Source: Stutzerimonas stutzeri (lineage in GTDB: Bacteria; Pseudomonadota; Gammaproteobacteria; Pseudomonadales; Pseudomonadaceae). Taken from it: a stretch of DNA of 64,000 nt. Location: the NCBI RefSeq assembly GCF_002909485.1, contig NZ_PPXG01000002.1, forward strand, positions 248,001 through 312,000, read 5' to 3'. The translations under genes were made by a program, and so were the position numbers. The notes under the pieces are model-generated. The model was given only the letters and a program-made list of their open reading frames with translations. It was not told the origin of the DNA and did not search any database. The first letter of the stretch is position 1; each line of letters starts with the position of its first letter. Positions 29,284-39,849 of this stretch are shown piece after piece.

Positions 29284-30726
29284 ATGAGTGAACTGTTGTT
29301 ACCCGTCACCGAGCGACTGCTGACCCCCGGCGGCCTGGGTATCGATGATCTACCTGGCCTGCTGGGAGAACTGGCTGGCCCCGGCGTAGATGCGGCGGAC
29401 CTGTACTTTCAGGATCAGGTCTCCGAGTCCTGGGTGCTGGAAGATGGCATCGTCAAGGAAGGTGGCTTCCACCTGGAGCAGGGCGTCGGTGTTCGCGCGC
29501 TGTCCGGCGAGAAGACCGGCTTCGCCTATAGCAATGCCATCACTGCCGATGCGTTGCGCCAGGCGGCCCAGGCTGCGCGCTCGATCGCGCGCAGTGGTCA
29601 GCAAGGCGAGGTCAAGGTGCTGTCCAGAGCGGCGTTCGCGCCGCTGTATAGCCAGGATAATCCGCTCGACGGGTTAACCCGTGCCGAAAAGGTCGAGCTG
29701 CTAAAGCGCATCGACGTTGCCACGCGCGCGTTGGACCCTCGCATAAAACAAGTCACTGTGAGCCTGGCCGGCGTCTGGGAACACATTCTGGTTGCCGGTA
29801 TGGATGGCGGCATGGCGACAGATATCCGTCCGCTGGTGCGCTTCAACGTCAGCGTGATCGTCGAGCAGAACGGTCGGCGTGAGCGCGGCGGGCATGGTGG
29901 CGGTGGTCGTACTGGCTATCAGCACTTTCTCAGCGAAGACCGGGCGATGGGCTATGCGCGCGAGGCGCTGCGCCAGGCGCTGGTCAATCTCGAGGCGGTC
30001 CCCGCGCCTGCAGGCTCCTTGCCTGTGGTGCTCGGCCCCGGTTGGTCCGGTGTATTGCTGCACGAGGCAGTTGGCCATGGCCTGGAAGGCGATTTCAATC
30101 GCAAGGGCAGCTCGGCTTACAGTGGACAGATAGGCCAGCAAGTGGCGTCCAAGCTTTGCACTATTGTTGATGATGGCACCCTGGCGGATCGACGGGGCTC
30201 GCTCAGCGTCGATGACGAAGGCACACCGACCCAATGCACCACGCTAATCGAGAACGGCATTCTCAAGGGTTACATCCAAGACAAGCTAAACGCCCGGCTG
30301 ATGGGCGTCGCGCCGACCGGTAACGGCCGCCGCGAGTCTTACGCGCATCTACCGATGCCGCGCATGACCAACACTTACATGCTGGCCGGCGAAAGCGATC
30401 CGCAAGAAATCATTCGTTCGGTGAAAAAGGGCATCTACTGCGCCAGCCTAGGTGGTGGTCAGGTCGATATCACCAGCGGCAAGTTCGTGTTTTCCACCAG
30501 CGAGGCGTATCTGATCGAGGATGGCAAGATCACTGCGCCGGTCAAAGGGGCGACGCTGATCGGTAACGGGCCCGAGGTGATGAACCGGGTCTCGATGGTC
30601 GGTAACGACCTCGCCCTGGATAGCGGTGTCGGTACCTGCGGCAAGGATGGGCAGTCAGTGCCGGTTGGTGTTGGCCAGCCAACGCTGAAGATCGACGAGA
30701 TTACCGTAGGCGGAACGGGTGCTTGA
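29284..30726 (+). CDS. tldD: Metalloprotease TldD
   Basis: 480 aa from ATG 29284, with GGAGTG just upstream inside the end of the nitrilase gene. The zinc motif [12 protein letters not shown] is the HExxxH of TldD. Other matches are [24 protein letters not shown] and the C-terminal [25 protein letters not shown]. TldD forms a heterodimer with PmbA/TldE that degrades unfolded peptides and matures some peptide products (microcin B17, CcdA decay). pmbA lies about 700 nt further on, past the oppositely oriented darP. Confidence 0.96.
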   Translation: MSELLLPVTERLLTPGGLGIDDLPGLLGELAGPGVDAADLYFQDQVSESWVLEDGIVKEGGFHLEQGVGVRALSGEKTGFAYSNAITADALRQAAQAARSIARSGQQGEVKVLSRAAFAPLYSQDNPLDGLTRAEKVELLKRIDVATRALDPRIKQVTVSLAGVWEHILVAGMDGGMATDIRPLVRFNVSVIVEQNGRRERGGHGGGGRTGYQHFLSEDRAMGYAREALRQALVNLEAVPAPAGSLPVVLGPGWSGVLLHEAVGHGLEGDFNRKGSSAYSGQIGQQVASKLCTIVDDGTLADRRGSLSVDDEGTPTQCTTLIENGILKGYIQDKLNARLMGVAPTGNGRRESYAHLPMPRMTNTYMLAGESDPQEIIRSVKKGIYCASLGGGQVDITSGKFVFSTSEAYLIEDGKITAPVKGATLIGNGPEVMNRVSMVGNDLALDSGVGTCGKDGQSVPVGVGQPTLKIDEITVGGTGA

Positions 30727-30810
30727 AGCATCGGCAGACGCCAGGCCGCAAGCGCCAAGAGGAAGCAGGGGGATCCTTATTCACTCTTGTAGCTTGTGGC
30801 GGCGTTAGCG

Positions 30811-31332
30811 TCAGCGCAGTCCGCGTTTGGCTTCGTCCAGCTCGCGGATGTACTTGAAGATTTTGCGGCTCGCAGCTGGCGGTTTGTTACGTGCCGCCTC
30901 GTGCTGGGCGTGACGGATCAGCCCGCGTAGGTGCTGGCGGTCGGTCTCGGAGTATTCGGCAACGAAAGCTTCGAGGGTGGCGTCGTCGCCTCCGATGAGG
31001 CGGTCGCGCCAGCGTTCTAGTGCGTGGAAGCGTTCGTTGTACTGGCGTGTCGATGCGTCGAGCTGATCGACCAGCGCCAGGATGGCATCGACATCCTGGT
31101 CGCGCATCAGCTTGCCGATGTACTGGATGTGTCGTTTGCGGGCGATGTGTGCCTTGTGCTTCGGCGCGTCGGCCAATGCTTTTTGCAGCGCATCGCTCAG
31201 CGGCAGGCGGGCAATCAGGTCAGGCTTGAGCGTGGTCAGGCGCTCACCGAGCTCCTGTAGAGCATGCAGCTCGCGCTTGACCTGGGTTTTGCTTTTTTCG
31301 TCGAAATCTTCGGCGTCGGAGTGTTCAGACAT
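30811..31332 (-). CDS. darP: Ribosome-associated protein DarP (YjgA)
   Basis: 173 aa from ATG 31332. It is a DUF615 family protein: [20 protein letters not shown], then [43 protein letters not shown] and a basic C-terminus ([18 protein letters not shown]). It is largely helical and highly charged. DarP binds late 50S precursors and helps their maturation. It is convergent with tldD and divergent from pmbA, an arrangement common in gammaproteobacteria. Confidence 0.94.
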   Translation of the reverse strand: MSEHSDAEDFDEKSKTQVKRELHALQELGERLTTLKPDLIARLPLSDALQKALADAPKHKAHIARKRHIQYIGKLMRDQDVDAILALVDQLDASTRQYNERFHALERWRDRLIGGDDATLEAFVAEYSETDRQHLRGLIRHAQHEAARNKPPAASRKIFKYIRELDEAKRGLR

Positions 31333-31444
31333 GGGGGTGGTCCACTAGGAGATGCCGCCATGATAACAGCAGCCCTGGCAGCAGGCTCCAGAGGAGCGGC
31401 GCCAGGTTGCAACTTGATTCGATTGCAGTGGTTTGGGAGTGCTT

Positions 31445-32791
31445 ATGAGTGAAGTAGAGGGCATCGGCCCGCACGCGCTGCCCGGTTTGCGCGAGAAGGT
31501 CGAGCGCATCATCGAGGAAGCGCGTCGGCAGGGCGCCAGCGCCAGTGAGGTTTCGGTCTCCATGGAGCAGGGATTGTCGACCACGGTGCGCCAAGGCGAG
31601 GTGGAGACTGTCGAGTTCAACCGCGACCAGGGATTTGGCATCACGCTCTATGTCGGTCAGAGCAAAGGAACGGCGAGCACGACAGGCAGCGGCGACGATG
31701 CCATACGTGAAACCGTGGCAGCGGCGCTGGCCATTGCCAAGCACGCCTCAGAAGACGAGTTCGCGGGGCTTGCCGATGCGGCCCTGATGGCTCGCGAACT
31801 GCCCGATCTGGACCTCTACCACCCCTGGGCCATCACGCCCGAGCAGGCGATCGAGCAGGCGCTTAGCTGTGAAAGCGCCGCCTTCGAGGTCGATCAGCGT
31901 ATCCGTAATGCCGATGGTACCAGCCTCAATACACATCAAGGCTGTCGCGCCTATGGCAACAGCAACGGATTCATCGGTGGCTACAGCAGCAGCCGGCATA
32001 GCTTGAGTTGCGTGATGATTGCCGAGAGCGATGGCCAGATGCAGCGCGATTACTTCTATGACGTGAATCGAATCGGTGAGGCGCTGCTTGATCCCCAGGC
32101 TATCGGTCGCCGCGCGGCCGAACGTGCCGTGCGGCGCTTGGGCGCACGCCCGATACCTACCTGCGACGTGCCGGTGCTTTTTGCCTCCGAGCTTGCGACT
32201 GGCCTGTTCGGTCATTTCATTGCGGCCATATCCGGCGGCAACCTATACCGTAAATCCTCCTACCTGGAGGACGCCCTTGGGCAGACGCTATTTCCTGAAT
32301 GGCTAAGCCTGGACGAGCGTCCGCACATTCCTCGTGCACTTGGTAGCGCTGGCTATGACGGAGACGGCCTGGCGACCTATGCCAAGCCGTTCGTGGAGAA
32401 CGGCCGTTTGCTGTCCTATGTGCTATCGACCTATTCGGGGCGCAAGTTGGGCATGCCGAGTACGGCCAATGCCGGGGGGGTACACAACCTGCACGTCAGC
32501 CATGGCGATGAGGATCAGGCTGCTCTGATTCGTCGCATGGGGCGGGGGTTGCTGGTCACCGAGTTGATGGGGCAGGGGTTGAATTTGGTGACTGGTGATT
32601 ACTCCCGCGGTGCTGGCGGCTACTGGGTAGAAAACGGCGAAATCCAGTTCCCGGTGCAGGAGGTGACCATCGCCGGCAACCTGCGCGACATGTTCCGCCA
32701 GATTGTCGCTGTCGGCTGTGATATCGAGACGCGCAGCAACGTGCGTACCGGCTCGGTGCTGATCGAGCGGATGATGGTCGCGGGCAAGTGA
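31445..32791 (+). CDS. pmbA: Metalloprotease accessory subunit PmbA (TldE)
   Basis: 448 aa from ATG 31445, with GGGAGTG upstream. It is homologous to TldD but lacks the HExxxH zinc motif. The family blocks are IEEARRQGASASEVSVS, VEFNRDQGFGITLYVGQ, GCRAYGNSNGFIGGYSSSRHSLSC, YRKSSYLEDALGQTLFPE and the C-terminal QGLNLVTGDYSRGAGGYWVENG. It forms the non-catalytic half of the TldD-TldE protease. It ends facing ptsO. Confidence 0.95.
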   Translation: MSEVEGIGPHALPGLREKVERIIEEARRQGASASEVSVSMEQGLSTTVRQGEVETVEFNRDQGFGITLYVGQSKGTASTTGSGDDAIRETVAAALAIAKHASEDEFAGLADAALMARELPDLDLYHPWAITPEQAIEQALSCESAAFEVDQRIRNADGTSLNTHQGCRAYGNSNGFIGGYSSSRHSLSCVMIAESDGQMQRDYFYDVNRIGEALLDPQAIGRRAAERAVRRLGARPIPTCDVPVLFASELATGLFGHFIAAISGGNLYRKSSYLEDALGQTLFPEWLSLDERPHIPRALGSAGYDGDGLATYAKPFVENGRLLSYVLSTYSGRKLGMPSTANAGGVHNLHVSHGDEDQAALIRRMGRGLLVTELMGQGLNLVTGDYSRGAGGYWVENGEIQFPVQEVTIAGNLRDMFRQIVAVGCDIETRSNVRTGSVLIERMMVAGK

Positions 32792-32802
32792 CGCATACCG
32801 CG

Positions 32803-32829
32803 CGGCGCGACCGGAGACGGTCTGCGCCG
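32803..32829. terminator. Hairpin between convergent pmbA and ptsO
   Basis: Stem CGGCGCGACCG/CGGTCTGCGCCG with one bulged base and a GAGA loop, between the two converging genes. No long U-run on either side; it may serve as a bidirectional terminator. Confidence 0.35.
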
Positions 32830-32843
32830 GCGTGGTGAGGTGC

Positions 32844-33116
32844 TTACTCGCCTTCTTCGAAGTAATCGTCGATCAGCGCGACCAATGCATTGAGTGCATC
32901 GTCTTCCTGCTCACCTTCTGTGTGTAGATGCACCGTGCTGCCTTTGCTCGCAGCCAGCATCATGACGGCCATGATGCTCTTGCCGTCCACCAGCGTCGCC
33001 GGGCAGCGACCTACGCGGATGGTGCACGGGTACTGATTGGCGACACCGACGAACTTGGCGGCTGCGCGGGCGTGCAGGCCGAGTTTATTGATGATGGTGA
33101 CTTCGCGGGCGGGCAT
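32844..33116 (-). CDS. ptsO: Nitrogen-PTS HPr-like phosphocarrier NPr
   Basis: 90 aa. HPr fold with the phospho-histidine H15 in NKLGLHARAA and the conserved serine S47 in DGKSIMAVM. It relays phosphate from PtsP (EINtr, not in the window) to PtsN. The C-terminus is acidic (DDYFEEGE). It is the last gene of the rpoN block, 14 nt after rapZ, as in other Pseudomonas. Confidence 0.95.
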   Translation of the reverse strand: MPAREVTIINKLGLHARAAAKFVGVANQYPCTIRVGRCPATLVDGKSIMAVMMLAASKGSTVHLHTEGEQEDDALNALVALIDDYFEEGE

Positions 33117-33130
33117 GGGTGCAGGTATTC

Positions 33131-33988
33131 CTAAGCGAGGTCCCGGTGGCGGACCTGCAAGTTCTTCAGCGGCTCTTTTAGCGCCTGACCCAGGCGTTCA
33201 GCCAGGTAGACCGAGCGATGATGGCCCCCGGTGCAGCCGATGGCGATGGTGACGTAGGCCCGGTTGCTGGCGGCAAAGCGCGGCAACCATTTGCTTAGAT
33301 AGCCGTGGATGTCCTGAAACATCTCCTCCACGTCAGGCTGAGCAGCCAGATAGTCGACGACAGGCTGGTCGAGCCCGGAGAAGTCGCGCAGCTCGGCCTT
33401 CCAGTACGGATTCGGCAGACAGCGCACGTCGAATACCAGGTCGGCGTCCACAGGCATGCCTCGTTTGAAGCCGAACGACTCGATGAGAAAGGCTGTGCCC
33501 GGTTCGGGCTTGTTGAGCAGGCGCAGCTTTAGCATGTCGCGAAGCTGATACAGGTTCAGGTGCGTGGTATCGATCTTCAAGTCGGCATGATCGATGATCG
33601 TCGCCAGCAACAACTCTTCGTCATGGATCGCTTCGGCCAGAGAGCGGTTCTCGTTGGTCAGCGGGTGGCGCCGGCGGGTTTCCGAAAAACGCTTGAGCAA
33701 GGTTTCGTCGTCGGCGTCCAGATAAAGCACGTCGCACAGGATGTGCTTCGCACGCACCTCCGCGAGTAGTTCCGGGAATCGCTGCAGCTGGCTGGGAAGG
33801 TTGCGCGCATCGATCGATACGGCGACCTGCGGGTGCAATAACTCGGTATGCAGCAGGGCGCGTTCGGCGAGCTCGGGTAGCAACCCGGCGGGCAGGTTAT
33901 CGATGCAATAGAAGCCATTGTCCTCGAGCACGTTCAGCGCGGTGCTTTTGCCTGAGCCCGAGCGTCCACTGACGATGATCAGCCGCAT
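33131..33988 (-). CDS. rapZ: RNase adapter / nucleotide-binding protein RapZ
   Basis: 285 aa. Walker [10 protein letters not shown] at 8-16, then [46 protein letters not shown] and the C-terminal regulatory part with [17 protein letters not shown]. In E. coli RapZ delivers the sRNA GlmZ to RNase E and senses glucosamine-6-phosphate. In Pseudomonas the target is not established. Its position between ptsN and ptsO is conserved. Confidence 0.95.
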   Translation of the reverse strand: MRLIIVSGRSGSGKSTALNVLEDNGFYCIDNLPAGLLPELAERALLHTELLHPQVAVSIDARNLPSQLQRFPELLAEVRAKHILCDVLYLDADDETLLKRFSETRRRHPLTNENRSLAEAIHDEELLLATIIDHADLKIDTTHLNLYQLRDMLKLRLLNKPEPGTAFLIESFGFKRGMPVDADLVFDVRCLPNPYWKAELRDFSGLDQPVVDYLAAQPDVEEMFQDIHGYLSKWLPRFAASNRAYVTIAIGCTGGHHRSVYLAERLGQALKEPLKNLQVRHRDLA

Positions 33989-34003
33989 CTGGTGCCCATT
34001 GCG

Positions 34004-34468
34004 CTAAGCCCCATTCTGCACGTCAACCACTACCTGGTAGAGGTGCTGATTGCTCGTCGCCTGGCGCAGCCGTTGGCGTACGTCTTCGCGGTCGAGCATG
34101 CTGGCGATCTGGCGTAGCAGTTCGAGGTGCTCGTCTGTAGCTGCCTCTGGGACCAGCAGCACGAATAGCAAATCCACCGGCGCGCCGTCGATGGCATCGA
34201 AATCCACCGGGGTTTCCAGACGCAGGACGGCGCTCAGCGGTGCGTTGCAGCCGACCATGCGGCAGTGCGGGATGGCAATGCCGTTGCCGAAGCCGGTGGA
34301 ACCGAGCTTCTCGCGGGCAATCAGGCTTTCGAAGATGGTCTGGGAATCGAGGTCGATGAGGTCCTGGGCGATCACCTTGGCGATCTGCTCCAGGACGCGT
34401 TTCTTGCTACCGCCCGGGACGTTCACCAGTGAACGTCCGGGGGTCAGGATGTTTTCGAGTCGGATCAT
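34004..34468 (-). CDS. ptsN: Nitrogen-regulatory PTS EIIA component PtsN
   Basis: 154 aa. EIIA(Ntr) fold; the phospho-histidine is H68 in GNGIAIPHCRM. Other blocks: VLEQIAKVIAQDLIDLD, LIAREKLGSTGFG and VDLLFVLLVPEAATDEHLELL. It is the end acceptor of the PtsP-PtsO-PtsN chain, which senses the nitrogen state and controls potassium transport and carbon storage. It lies 6 nt after hpf. Confidence 0.95.
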   Translation of the reverse strand: MIRLENILTPGRSLVNVPGGSKKRVLEQIAKVIAQDLIDLDSQTIFESLIAREKLGSTGFGNGIAIPHCRMVGCNAPLSAVLRLETPVDFDAIDGAPVDLLFVLLVPEAATDEHLELLRQIASMLDREDVRQRLRQATSNQHLYQVVVDVQNGA

Positions 34469-34474
34469 AGTGAG

Positions 34475-34783
34475 TCAGCGGGTGACGGCGCCCTGAGTGT
34501 GGTCGAGCTGCTTTTCCTTGTGCTTGATCAGCTGACGATCAAGCTTGTCGGCGAGCAGGTCGATGGCAGCGTACATGTCTTCGTGTTCGGCGATGGCCAC
34601 TACTTCGCGGCCGGCGACGTGCAGGGTTGCTTCGGCTTTCTGCTTGAGCTTCTCGACCTGGAGAATCACCTGGACACTGATGATGCGGTCGAAATGACGG
34701 GCAAGACGCTCGAATTTCTCCTCGATGTAGTCACGCAGGGCGTCGGTTACTTCCAGATGAACACCGCTGATCTTGACTTGCAT
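34475..34783 (-). CDS. hpf: Ribosome hibernation promoting factor (short form)
   Basis: 102 aa; ATG 34783 has AAAGGAG upstream. The frame is open further but that part is not conserved coding. Matches: MQVKISGVHLEVTDALRDYI, EEKFERLARHFDRIISVQVIL, ATLHVAGREVVAIAEHEDMYAAIDLLADKL. Short HPF binds the 30S and promotes 100S dimers in stationary phase together with RMF. It sits between rpoN and ptsN as usual. Confidence 0.95.
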   Translation of the reverse strand: MQVKISGVHLEVTDALRDYIEEKFERLARHFDRIISVQVILQVEKLKQKAEATLHVAGREVVAIAEHEDMYAAIDLLADKLDRQLIKHKEKQLDHTQGAVTR

Positions 34784-34857
34784 ACTGCTATCTCCTTTGC
34801 CTAGTGCGAAGAGCAGGTTGGTAGGCCTGCCGCCGGGACAGTTGGACCAGTGGCCGA

Positions 34858-36366
34858 TCACAGCAATCGTTTGCGCTCGCTGGACGGTGCGATACCGAGT
34901 GACTCCCGATACTTTGCAACGGTACGACGGGCCACCTGGATGCCCTGCGCTTCCAGTAAACCAGCGATCTTGCTGTCGCTCAACGGCTTTTTCTGGTTTT
35001 CCGCGGCGACCAGCTTCTTGATGATTGCGCGAATCGCAGTAGATGAACACTCGCCACCTTCGGCGGTGCTGACGTGGCTGGAAAAGAAGTACTTGAGTTC
35101 GTAGATACCGCGCGGCGTGTGCATGTATTTCTGCGTAGTCACGCGAGAAATGGTCGACTCGTGCATACCCACCGCCTCGGCGATGTCATGCAGCACCAGC
35201 GGCTTCATCGCCTCGTCGCCGTGCTCGAGGAATGCGCGCTGGTGCTCGACGATCTGGGTGGCGACCTTCATCAGCGTTTCGTTGCGGCTGAGCAGGCTTT
35301 TGATGAACCAGCGCGCTTCCTGCAGCTGGTTGCGCATGAAGGTGTTGTCGGCGCTGGAGTCGGCGCGTTTGACGAAGCCGGCGTACTGCGCATTGACGCG
35401 TAGTTTCGGCATCGCCTCCTGATTCAGCTCAACTAGCCAACGATCATTGTGCTTGCGCACGATCACATCGGGCACCACGTATTCCGGTTCGCTCGCCTCG
35501 ATCTGCGAGCCGGGGCGGGGGTTCAGGCTCTGAATCAGCTCGATGACCTGGCGCAGCTCGTCTTCCTTGATCTTCATTCGGCGCATCAGCAGGCCGTAGT
35601 CACGGCTGCCGAGTATGTCCAGATGATCACTGACCAGCCGCTGCGCCTCGCTCAACCAGGCGGTTCGCTCGGGGAGCTGACGCAGTTGCAGCAGCAGGCA
35701 CTCGCGCAGGTCGCGCGCGCCGATGCCGGCTGGTTCGAACTGCTGAATGCGCCGCAAGACGACCTCGACCTCGTCGAGCTCGATTTCCAGCTCCGGGTCG
35801 AAGGAGTCGACGATTTCCTGCAGTGTCTCTTCGAGATAGCCCTGATCGTTGATGCAGTCGATCAGGGTGGCCGCGATCAGGCGGTCGGTATCGCTCATTG
35901 GCGCGAGGTTGAGCTGCCACAGCAGGTGGCTTTGCAGGCTGATGCCAGTCGACGTGCGGCTGGTGAAGTCCCACTCGTCGTCATCGTTGCTGGGTAGGCT
36001 GCTGGCGCTGGTCTGATAGATATCTTCCCAGGCAGTGTCTACCGGCAGCTCGCTGGGAATGCGCTCGCCCCAGTCGCCGTCTTCAAGGCTCTCGGCGCTG
36101 TGGGAGGGTTCCTCGTAGGTGCTTTCCTGGCTGCTGCTTTTCTCAGCGCCGGATTCGCCCGGCCGTTCGGCAGCTTCGGCCATGGGGTCGGCGTTGTCGA
36201 AGTCGTCACCGTCTTCTTCCCGCTCGAGCATGGGATTGGAATCCAGTGCCTCCTGGATCTCCTGTTGCAGATCGAGGGTGGATAACTGGAGGAGCCGTAT
36301 GGCCTGTTGCAGCTGCGGTGTCATCGTCAGCTGCTGGCCCATCTTCAGGACTAGCGATGGTTTCAT
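34858..36366 (-). CDS. rpoN: RNA polymerase sigma-54 factor
   Basis: 502 aa. Region I is Q/L-rich ([40 protein letters not shown]). An acidic region II follows, then the core-binding domain and the helix-turn-helix ([20 protein letters not shown]). The RpoN box [10 protein letters not shown] is near the C-terminus. It reads -24/-12 promoters with enhancer-binding proteins. In this window the pilA upstream region holds an excellent -24/-12 site. A TATAAT lies 82 nt upstream of the ATG. Confidence 0.97.
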   Translation of the reverse strand: MKPSLVLKMGQQLTMTPQLQQAIRLLQLSTLDLQQEIQEALDSNPMLEREEDGDDFDNADPMAEAAERPGESGAEKSSSQESTYEEPSHSAESLEDGDWGERIPSELPVDTAWEDIYQTSASSLPSNDDDEWDFTSRTSTGISLQSHLLWQLNLAPMSDTDRLIAATLIDCINDQGYLEETLQEIVDSFDPELEIELDEVEVVLRRIQQFEPAGIGARDLRECLLLQLRQLPERTAWLSEAQRLVSDHLDILGSRDYGLLMRRMKIKEDELRQVIELIQSLNPRPGSQIEASEPEYVVPDVIVRKHNDRWLVELNQEAMPKLRVNAQYAGFVKRADSSADNTFMRNQLQEARWFIKSLLSRNETLMKVATQIVEHQRAFLEHGDEAMKPLVLHDIAEAVGMHESTISRVTTQKYMHTPRGIYELKYFFSSHVSTAEGGECSSTAIRAIIKKLVAAENQKKPLSDSKIAGLLEAQGIQVARRTVAKYRESLGIAPSSERKRLL

Positions 36367-36447
36367 GGCAGAGGACTTCGAACCTTAAATGCCGGCGCAA
36401 CCGCGCCCATTCCGACATGCGACGCGCCAGGCGCCGACAGAAAGCAA

Positions 36448-36453
36448 ATTATA
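36448..36453 (-). promoter_or_regulatory. Candidate -10 box of rpoN
   Basis: A perfect TATAAT on the minus strand in the lptB-rpoN gap, with an expected 5' leader of about 75 nt. The -35 region (GGCAAA at 17 nt) is poor. Confidence 0.4.
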
Positions 36454-36512
36454 TGCCTGCCGATGAAGCCTTTGCCTAGAGCCGATTTGCCGAGCCGTGC
36501 AAAAAAACTGTC

Positions 36513-37238
36513 TTACAGCCGGAATTCGTGGCCCAGATAGACTTCCTTGACCAGTTGATTGCTCAGGATAGTCTCGGCATCGCCTTCAGCGATCAGCTGC
36601 CCGTCGTTGACGATATAGGCGGTTTCGCAGATATCGAGTGTCTCGCGGACGTTGTGATCGGTGATCAGAACGCCAATGCCCTTGGCCTTGAGATGGTGGA
36701 TGATTTGCTTGATGTCGCCTACGGAGATAGGGTCGACGCCGGCGAAGGGCTCATCAAGCAGGATGAACTTAGGTGCGGTAGCCAGTGCGCGGGCGATTTC
36801 CACGCGGCGCCGTTCGCCGCCGGACAGGCTCATGCCGAGGCTGTCACGGATATGGTTGATGTGGAATTCCTGCAGCAACCCTTCCAGAGCCTGCTGGCGG
36901 CCGCTGCGGTCTAGATCCTTGCGTGTCTCGAGAATCGCCATGATGTTGTCGGCAACCGAGAGCTTGCGGAAAATGGACGCTTCCTGCGGTAAATAACCGA
37001 TCCCGGCCCGTGCACGGCCGTGCATTGGCAAATGGGTAACGTCGTTCTGATCGATCAGAACCCGGCCTTGATCGGCGTTGACCAGGCCGACGATCATGTA
37101 GAAGCAGGTGGTCTTGCCGGCACCATTAGGGCCGAGAAGGCCGACGATCTGCCCACTTTCGATGGAAAGACTGACGTCCCGGACGACCTGGCGACTCTTG
37201 TAGCTCTTGGCCAAATGCTGAGCTTTTAGAACTGCCAT
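36513..37238 (-). CDS. lptB: LPS export ABC transporter ATPase LptB
   Basis: 241 aa. Walker [10 protein letters not shown], signature [15 protein letters not shown], Walker [14 protein letters not shown] and the switch histidine in LITDHNV. LptB2FG extracts LPS from the inner membrane; the permeases LptFG are not in this window. The start overlaps the lptA stop by 1 nt (TAATG). Confidence 0.97.
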   Translation of the reverse strand: MAVLKAQHLAKSYKSRQVVRDVSLSIESGQIVGLLGPNGAGKTTCFYMIVGLVNADQGRVLIDQNDVTHLPMHGRARAGIGYLPQEASIFRKLSVADNIMAILETRKDLDRSGRQQALEGLLQEFHINHIRDSLGMSLSGGERRRVEIARALATAPKFILLDEPFAGVDPISVGDIKQIIHHLKAKGIGVLITDHNVRETLDICETAYIVNDGQLIAEGDAETILSNQLVKEVYLGHEFRL

Positions 37239-37783
37239 TATTCGGATTGCTCCGCAGCCGCTTCCTTCTTGCGCGGCTGGATGACCATATCCACGCGTGG
37301 ACGTGGTGTGGTCACGTCGGCATTGGTGGCGCGGCCGGCGTTCACGATTTGCCGACGGGTGTCGTAGACGATCTTCTCACCTTCGAAGGTGTTGCCTTCC
37401 TGAACGACCTTGGCCTGATCGATGAGTACGATGCGCTCGTTGGCGGCGAAATACTGGATGGTCAGGCCGTAGGCTTTGACGATTTCCTTGTCCACCGCAG
37501 GCTTCTGTTCGTAATAGGCAGGCTTGCCGATAGAGGTGAAAACCTCGACGTCACCGCTGCTGTTCTGAGTGATGGTCACCGTATCGCCGGTGATCTTCAT
37601 CGTGCCCTGGGTGATGACTACGTCACCGCGGTAAACCGCTACGCCTTGTCGGTCGTCCAGTTCGGCGGAATCGGCCTGTACGCGGATTGGCTGTTCACGA
37701 TCCTCGGGAAGCGCCCAGGCGCTGGCGCCAAGCCAGAATGCGCTCAAACCGAGCAGGAGGGGGAGAGTCTTAACGCAGCTCAT
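37238..37783 (-). CDS. lptA: LPS transport periplasmic protein LptA
   Basis: 181 aa. The signal peptide ends GASAWA before LPEDRE. The OstA-like beta-jellyroll is evident: [33 protein letters not shown]-type repeats, [10 protein letters not shown] and [20 protein letters not shown]. LptA oligomerises to bridge LptC and LptD across the periplasm. The start overlaps lptC by 14 nt. Confidence 0.95.
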   Translation of the reverse strand: MSCVKTLPLLLGLSAFWLGASAWALPEDREQPIRVQADSAELDDRQGVAVYRGDVVITQGTMKITGDTVTITQNSSGDVEVFTSIGKPAYYEQKPAVDKEIVKAYGLTIQYFAANERIVLIDQAKVVQEGNTFEGEKIVYDTRRQIVNAGRATNADVTTPRPRVDMVIQPRKKEAAAEQSE

Positions 37784-38342
37784 GCTGGCCTCTTACGTTG
37801 GACAGCAGGAGCATCCTGCCGTCATCCATGTACGCTTTCATGCCGGTCGCTGTGGTCACGCCATTGGCGGCCTCGATTCTAACGGCTTGGTTTGTCTCGG
37901 CATAATCCTTCTCCGGCCAGACCGTTAGCCGGCTGGTGGTAAGGATCGTCGGTCGGCCTTTGGCATCGGTGCGCTCGACTCTGACCTTATCGATCAGCAA
38001 GACTTCGTCGCCCTCTGCCGACACTTCACCGCGTTCGCTGCGCACATGCCAGGGCAGGTCTGTGCCGCGGTAGGACATCAGGTCGGGTTTGGTCAGCAGG
38101 CTGACGTCGCTGGCCTTGATGTGTTCGAGTTTGTCCGCTTTCAGCTCGTAGTTGAGCTTGCCGTCGGGTTGGTATTGCACCGTGCGCGAGTTGATTACGT
38201 AGAAATCGACATCCGGCGTATCACTGCTGGCAACGGGAGGCTGCTGCATGAAGCTTTCCGGGCGGATATTCCAGTAGCCAACTGCGACCAATAAGGCGGC
38301 GACCAAGGTCAGCAGGGCGGCGAAGCGCAGTTTGCGAAGCAT
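37770..38342 (-). CDS. lptC: LPS export protein LptC
   Basis: 190 aa. One N-terminal membrane helix (FAALLTLVAALLVAVGYW) is followed by a periplasmic beta-jellyroll (VDFYVINSRTVQYQPDGKLN, YRGTDLPWHVRSERGEVS, YAETNQAVRIEAANGVTTATG). LptC receives LPS from LptB2FG and passes it to LptA. It lies 8 nt after kdsC. Confidence 0.95.
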   Translation of the reverse strand: MLRKLRFAALLTLVAALLVAVGYWNIRPESFMQQPPVASSDTPDVDFYVINSRTVQYQPDGKLNYELKADKLEHIKASDVSLLTKPDLMSYRGTDLPWHVRSERGEVSAEGDEVLLIDKVRVERTDAKGRPTILTTSRLTVWPEKDYAETNQAVRIEAANGVTTATGMKAYMDDGRMLLLSNVRGQHELR

Positions 38343-38350
38343 CCAGACCT

Positions 38351-38875
38351 CTACAGGTAAGCGTTTTGCGCTGCAGCCAGGGTGCCCTGGGCGCGCATGA
38401 TCAACTCGCAGAACTCGCGCGCCGCACCCTCGCCACCGCGTGCCTGTGTCACACCGTGGGCGTGTTCGCGCACGAAGCCGTCGGCGCTGGCGACCGCCAT
38501 GCCAAGGCCGACGCGGCGAATCACAGGCAGGTCGGGAAGGTCGTCACCAAGATAAGCCACTTCAGAGTAGCTTAGCCCGAGCTCGGCCAGCAGCTCGTCG
38601 AGCACTACCAGCTTGTCTTCGCGGCCTTGATATAGATGCTGTATGCCCAGATTCTGCGCCCGACGCTCCACCACTGGGGTTTTGCGTCCGCTGATAATGG
38701 CGGTGCTTACGCCTGAGTTGATCAGCATCTTTATGCCGTGGCCGTCCAGCGTATTGAACGTCTTGAACTCGCTGCCGTCGGTCAGAAAGTACAGGCGACC
38801 GTCGGTGAGTACGCCATCGACATCGAAAATGGCCAGACGGATGTCCCGGGCCCGTTGTAGTAGCTGTTCGTGCAT
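38351..38875 (-). CDS. kdsC: 3-deoxy-D-manno-octulosonate-8-phosphate phosphatase
   Basis: 174 aa from ATG 38875, which shares one base with the kdsD stop (TGATG); a GTG one codon earlier is also possible. HAD type: nucleophile and acid aspartates in IFDVDGVLTDG (D18, D20), TAIISGRKTPVVERRA, and VAYLGDDLPDLPVIRRVG. It releases KDO from KDO-8-phosphate for the LPS core. It is short, as expected for the C0 HAD subclass that tetramerises. Confidence 0.95.
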   Translation of the reverse strand: MHEQLLQRARDIRLAIFDVDGVLTDGRLYFLTDGSEFKTFNTLDGHGIKMLINSGVSTAIISGRKTPVVERRAQNLGIQHLYQGREDKLVVLDELLAELGLSYSEVAYLGDDLPDLPVIRRVGLGMAVASADGFVREHAHGVTQARGGEGAAREFCELIMRAQGTLAAAQNAYL

Positions 38876-39849
38876 CACATGACTCCTGCGCGAAGCAAAT
38901 CGTGCATGTTCAGTGCTCCAACCGGCATCTGTTGATCGTCGATCACCACCAGCGAACTGATCTTGTGGTCTTCCATGATCTTCAGCGCTTCGGCGGCAAG
39001 CATTTCGGCGTTAGCGGTCTTGCCGTGTACGGTCATCACCTCGTCGATGCTGGTTTGGCGTACGTCAACACCCTTGTCGAGCGCTCGGCGCAGGTCGCCA
39101 TCAGTGAAGATTCCGGCCAGCCTCCCGTCGGCTTCGACAATGACGGTCATGCCCAGTCCTTTTTCAGTCATCTCCAGCAGCGCGTCACGTAGCGAGGTGC
39201 CGCGGGCGATTTTCGGCAGACGCTCGCCGGTGTGCATGACATGTTCGACCTTGAGGAGCAGACGACGGCCCAGCGCGCCGCCGGGATGAGAAAAGGCGAA
39301 GTCCTCGGCGGTGAATCCACGCGCCTCAAGCAGCGCGATGGCCAATGCATCACCCAGCACAAGGCTGACCGTGGTGGAGGAGGTAGGCGCGAGATTCAGT
39401 GGGCAGGCTTCGATCGCCACGCTGGCGTCCAGATTGACCGCTGCCGCCTTGGCCAGTACCGAGGCTGGATTTCCGGTCATGCTGACCAGGGTGATGCCCA
39501 GTCGCTTGATCAGCGGTAACAGGGTGACAATTTCGCTGGTTGAGCCTGAATTGGACAGGGCCAACACCACGTCATCTTGGGTGATCATGCCCATGTCGCC
39601 GTGGCTGGCTTCTGCCGGGTGCACGAAGAAAGCCGCGGTTCCGGTGCTGGCTAGGGTTGCGGCAATCTTGCGCCCGACGTGGCCTGACTTGCCCATGCCA
39701 ACCACGACGACACGGCCCTTGCAGCTGAGAATGAGTTCGCAGGCCTTCACAAAGGAGGAATCGATACGTGCGTTCAACTGCTCAACGGCCTCGACTTCAA
39801 GGCGGATGGTGCGCTGCGCGGTTTCGATCAACTGGCTGCTCTGGCTCAT
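38875..39849 (-). CDS. kdsD: Arabinose-5-phosphate isomerase KdsD
   Basis: 324 aa. An N-terminal SIS domain (GRVVVVGMGKSGHVGRKIAA, STGTAAFFVHPAEASHGDMG, ALSNSGSTSEIVTLLP) is followed by two CBS domains (LRDALLEMTEKGLGMTVIVE and EALKIMEDHKISSLVVID). It converts ribulose-5-phosphate to arabinose-5-phosphate, the first step to KDO. It is the first gene of the kdsD-kdsC-lptCAB block and diverges from mlaF. Confidence 0.96.
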   Translation of the reverse strand: MSQSSQLIETAQRTIRLEVEAVEQLNARIDSSFVKACELILSCKGRVVVVGMGKSGHVGRKIAATLASTGTAAFFVHPAEASHGDMGMITQDDVVLALSNSGSTSEIVTLLPLIKRLGITLVSMTGNPASVLAKAAAVNLDASVAIEACPLNLAPTSSTTVSLVLGDALAIALLEARGFTAEDFAFSHPGGALGRRLLLKVEHVMHTGERLPKIARGTSLRDALLEMTEKGLGMTVIVEADGRLAGIFTDGDLRRALDKGVDVRQTSIDEVMTVHGKTANAEMLAAEALKIMEDHKISSLVVIDDQQMPVGALNMHDLLRAGVM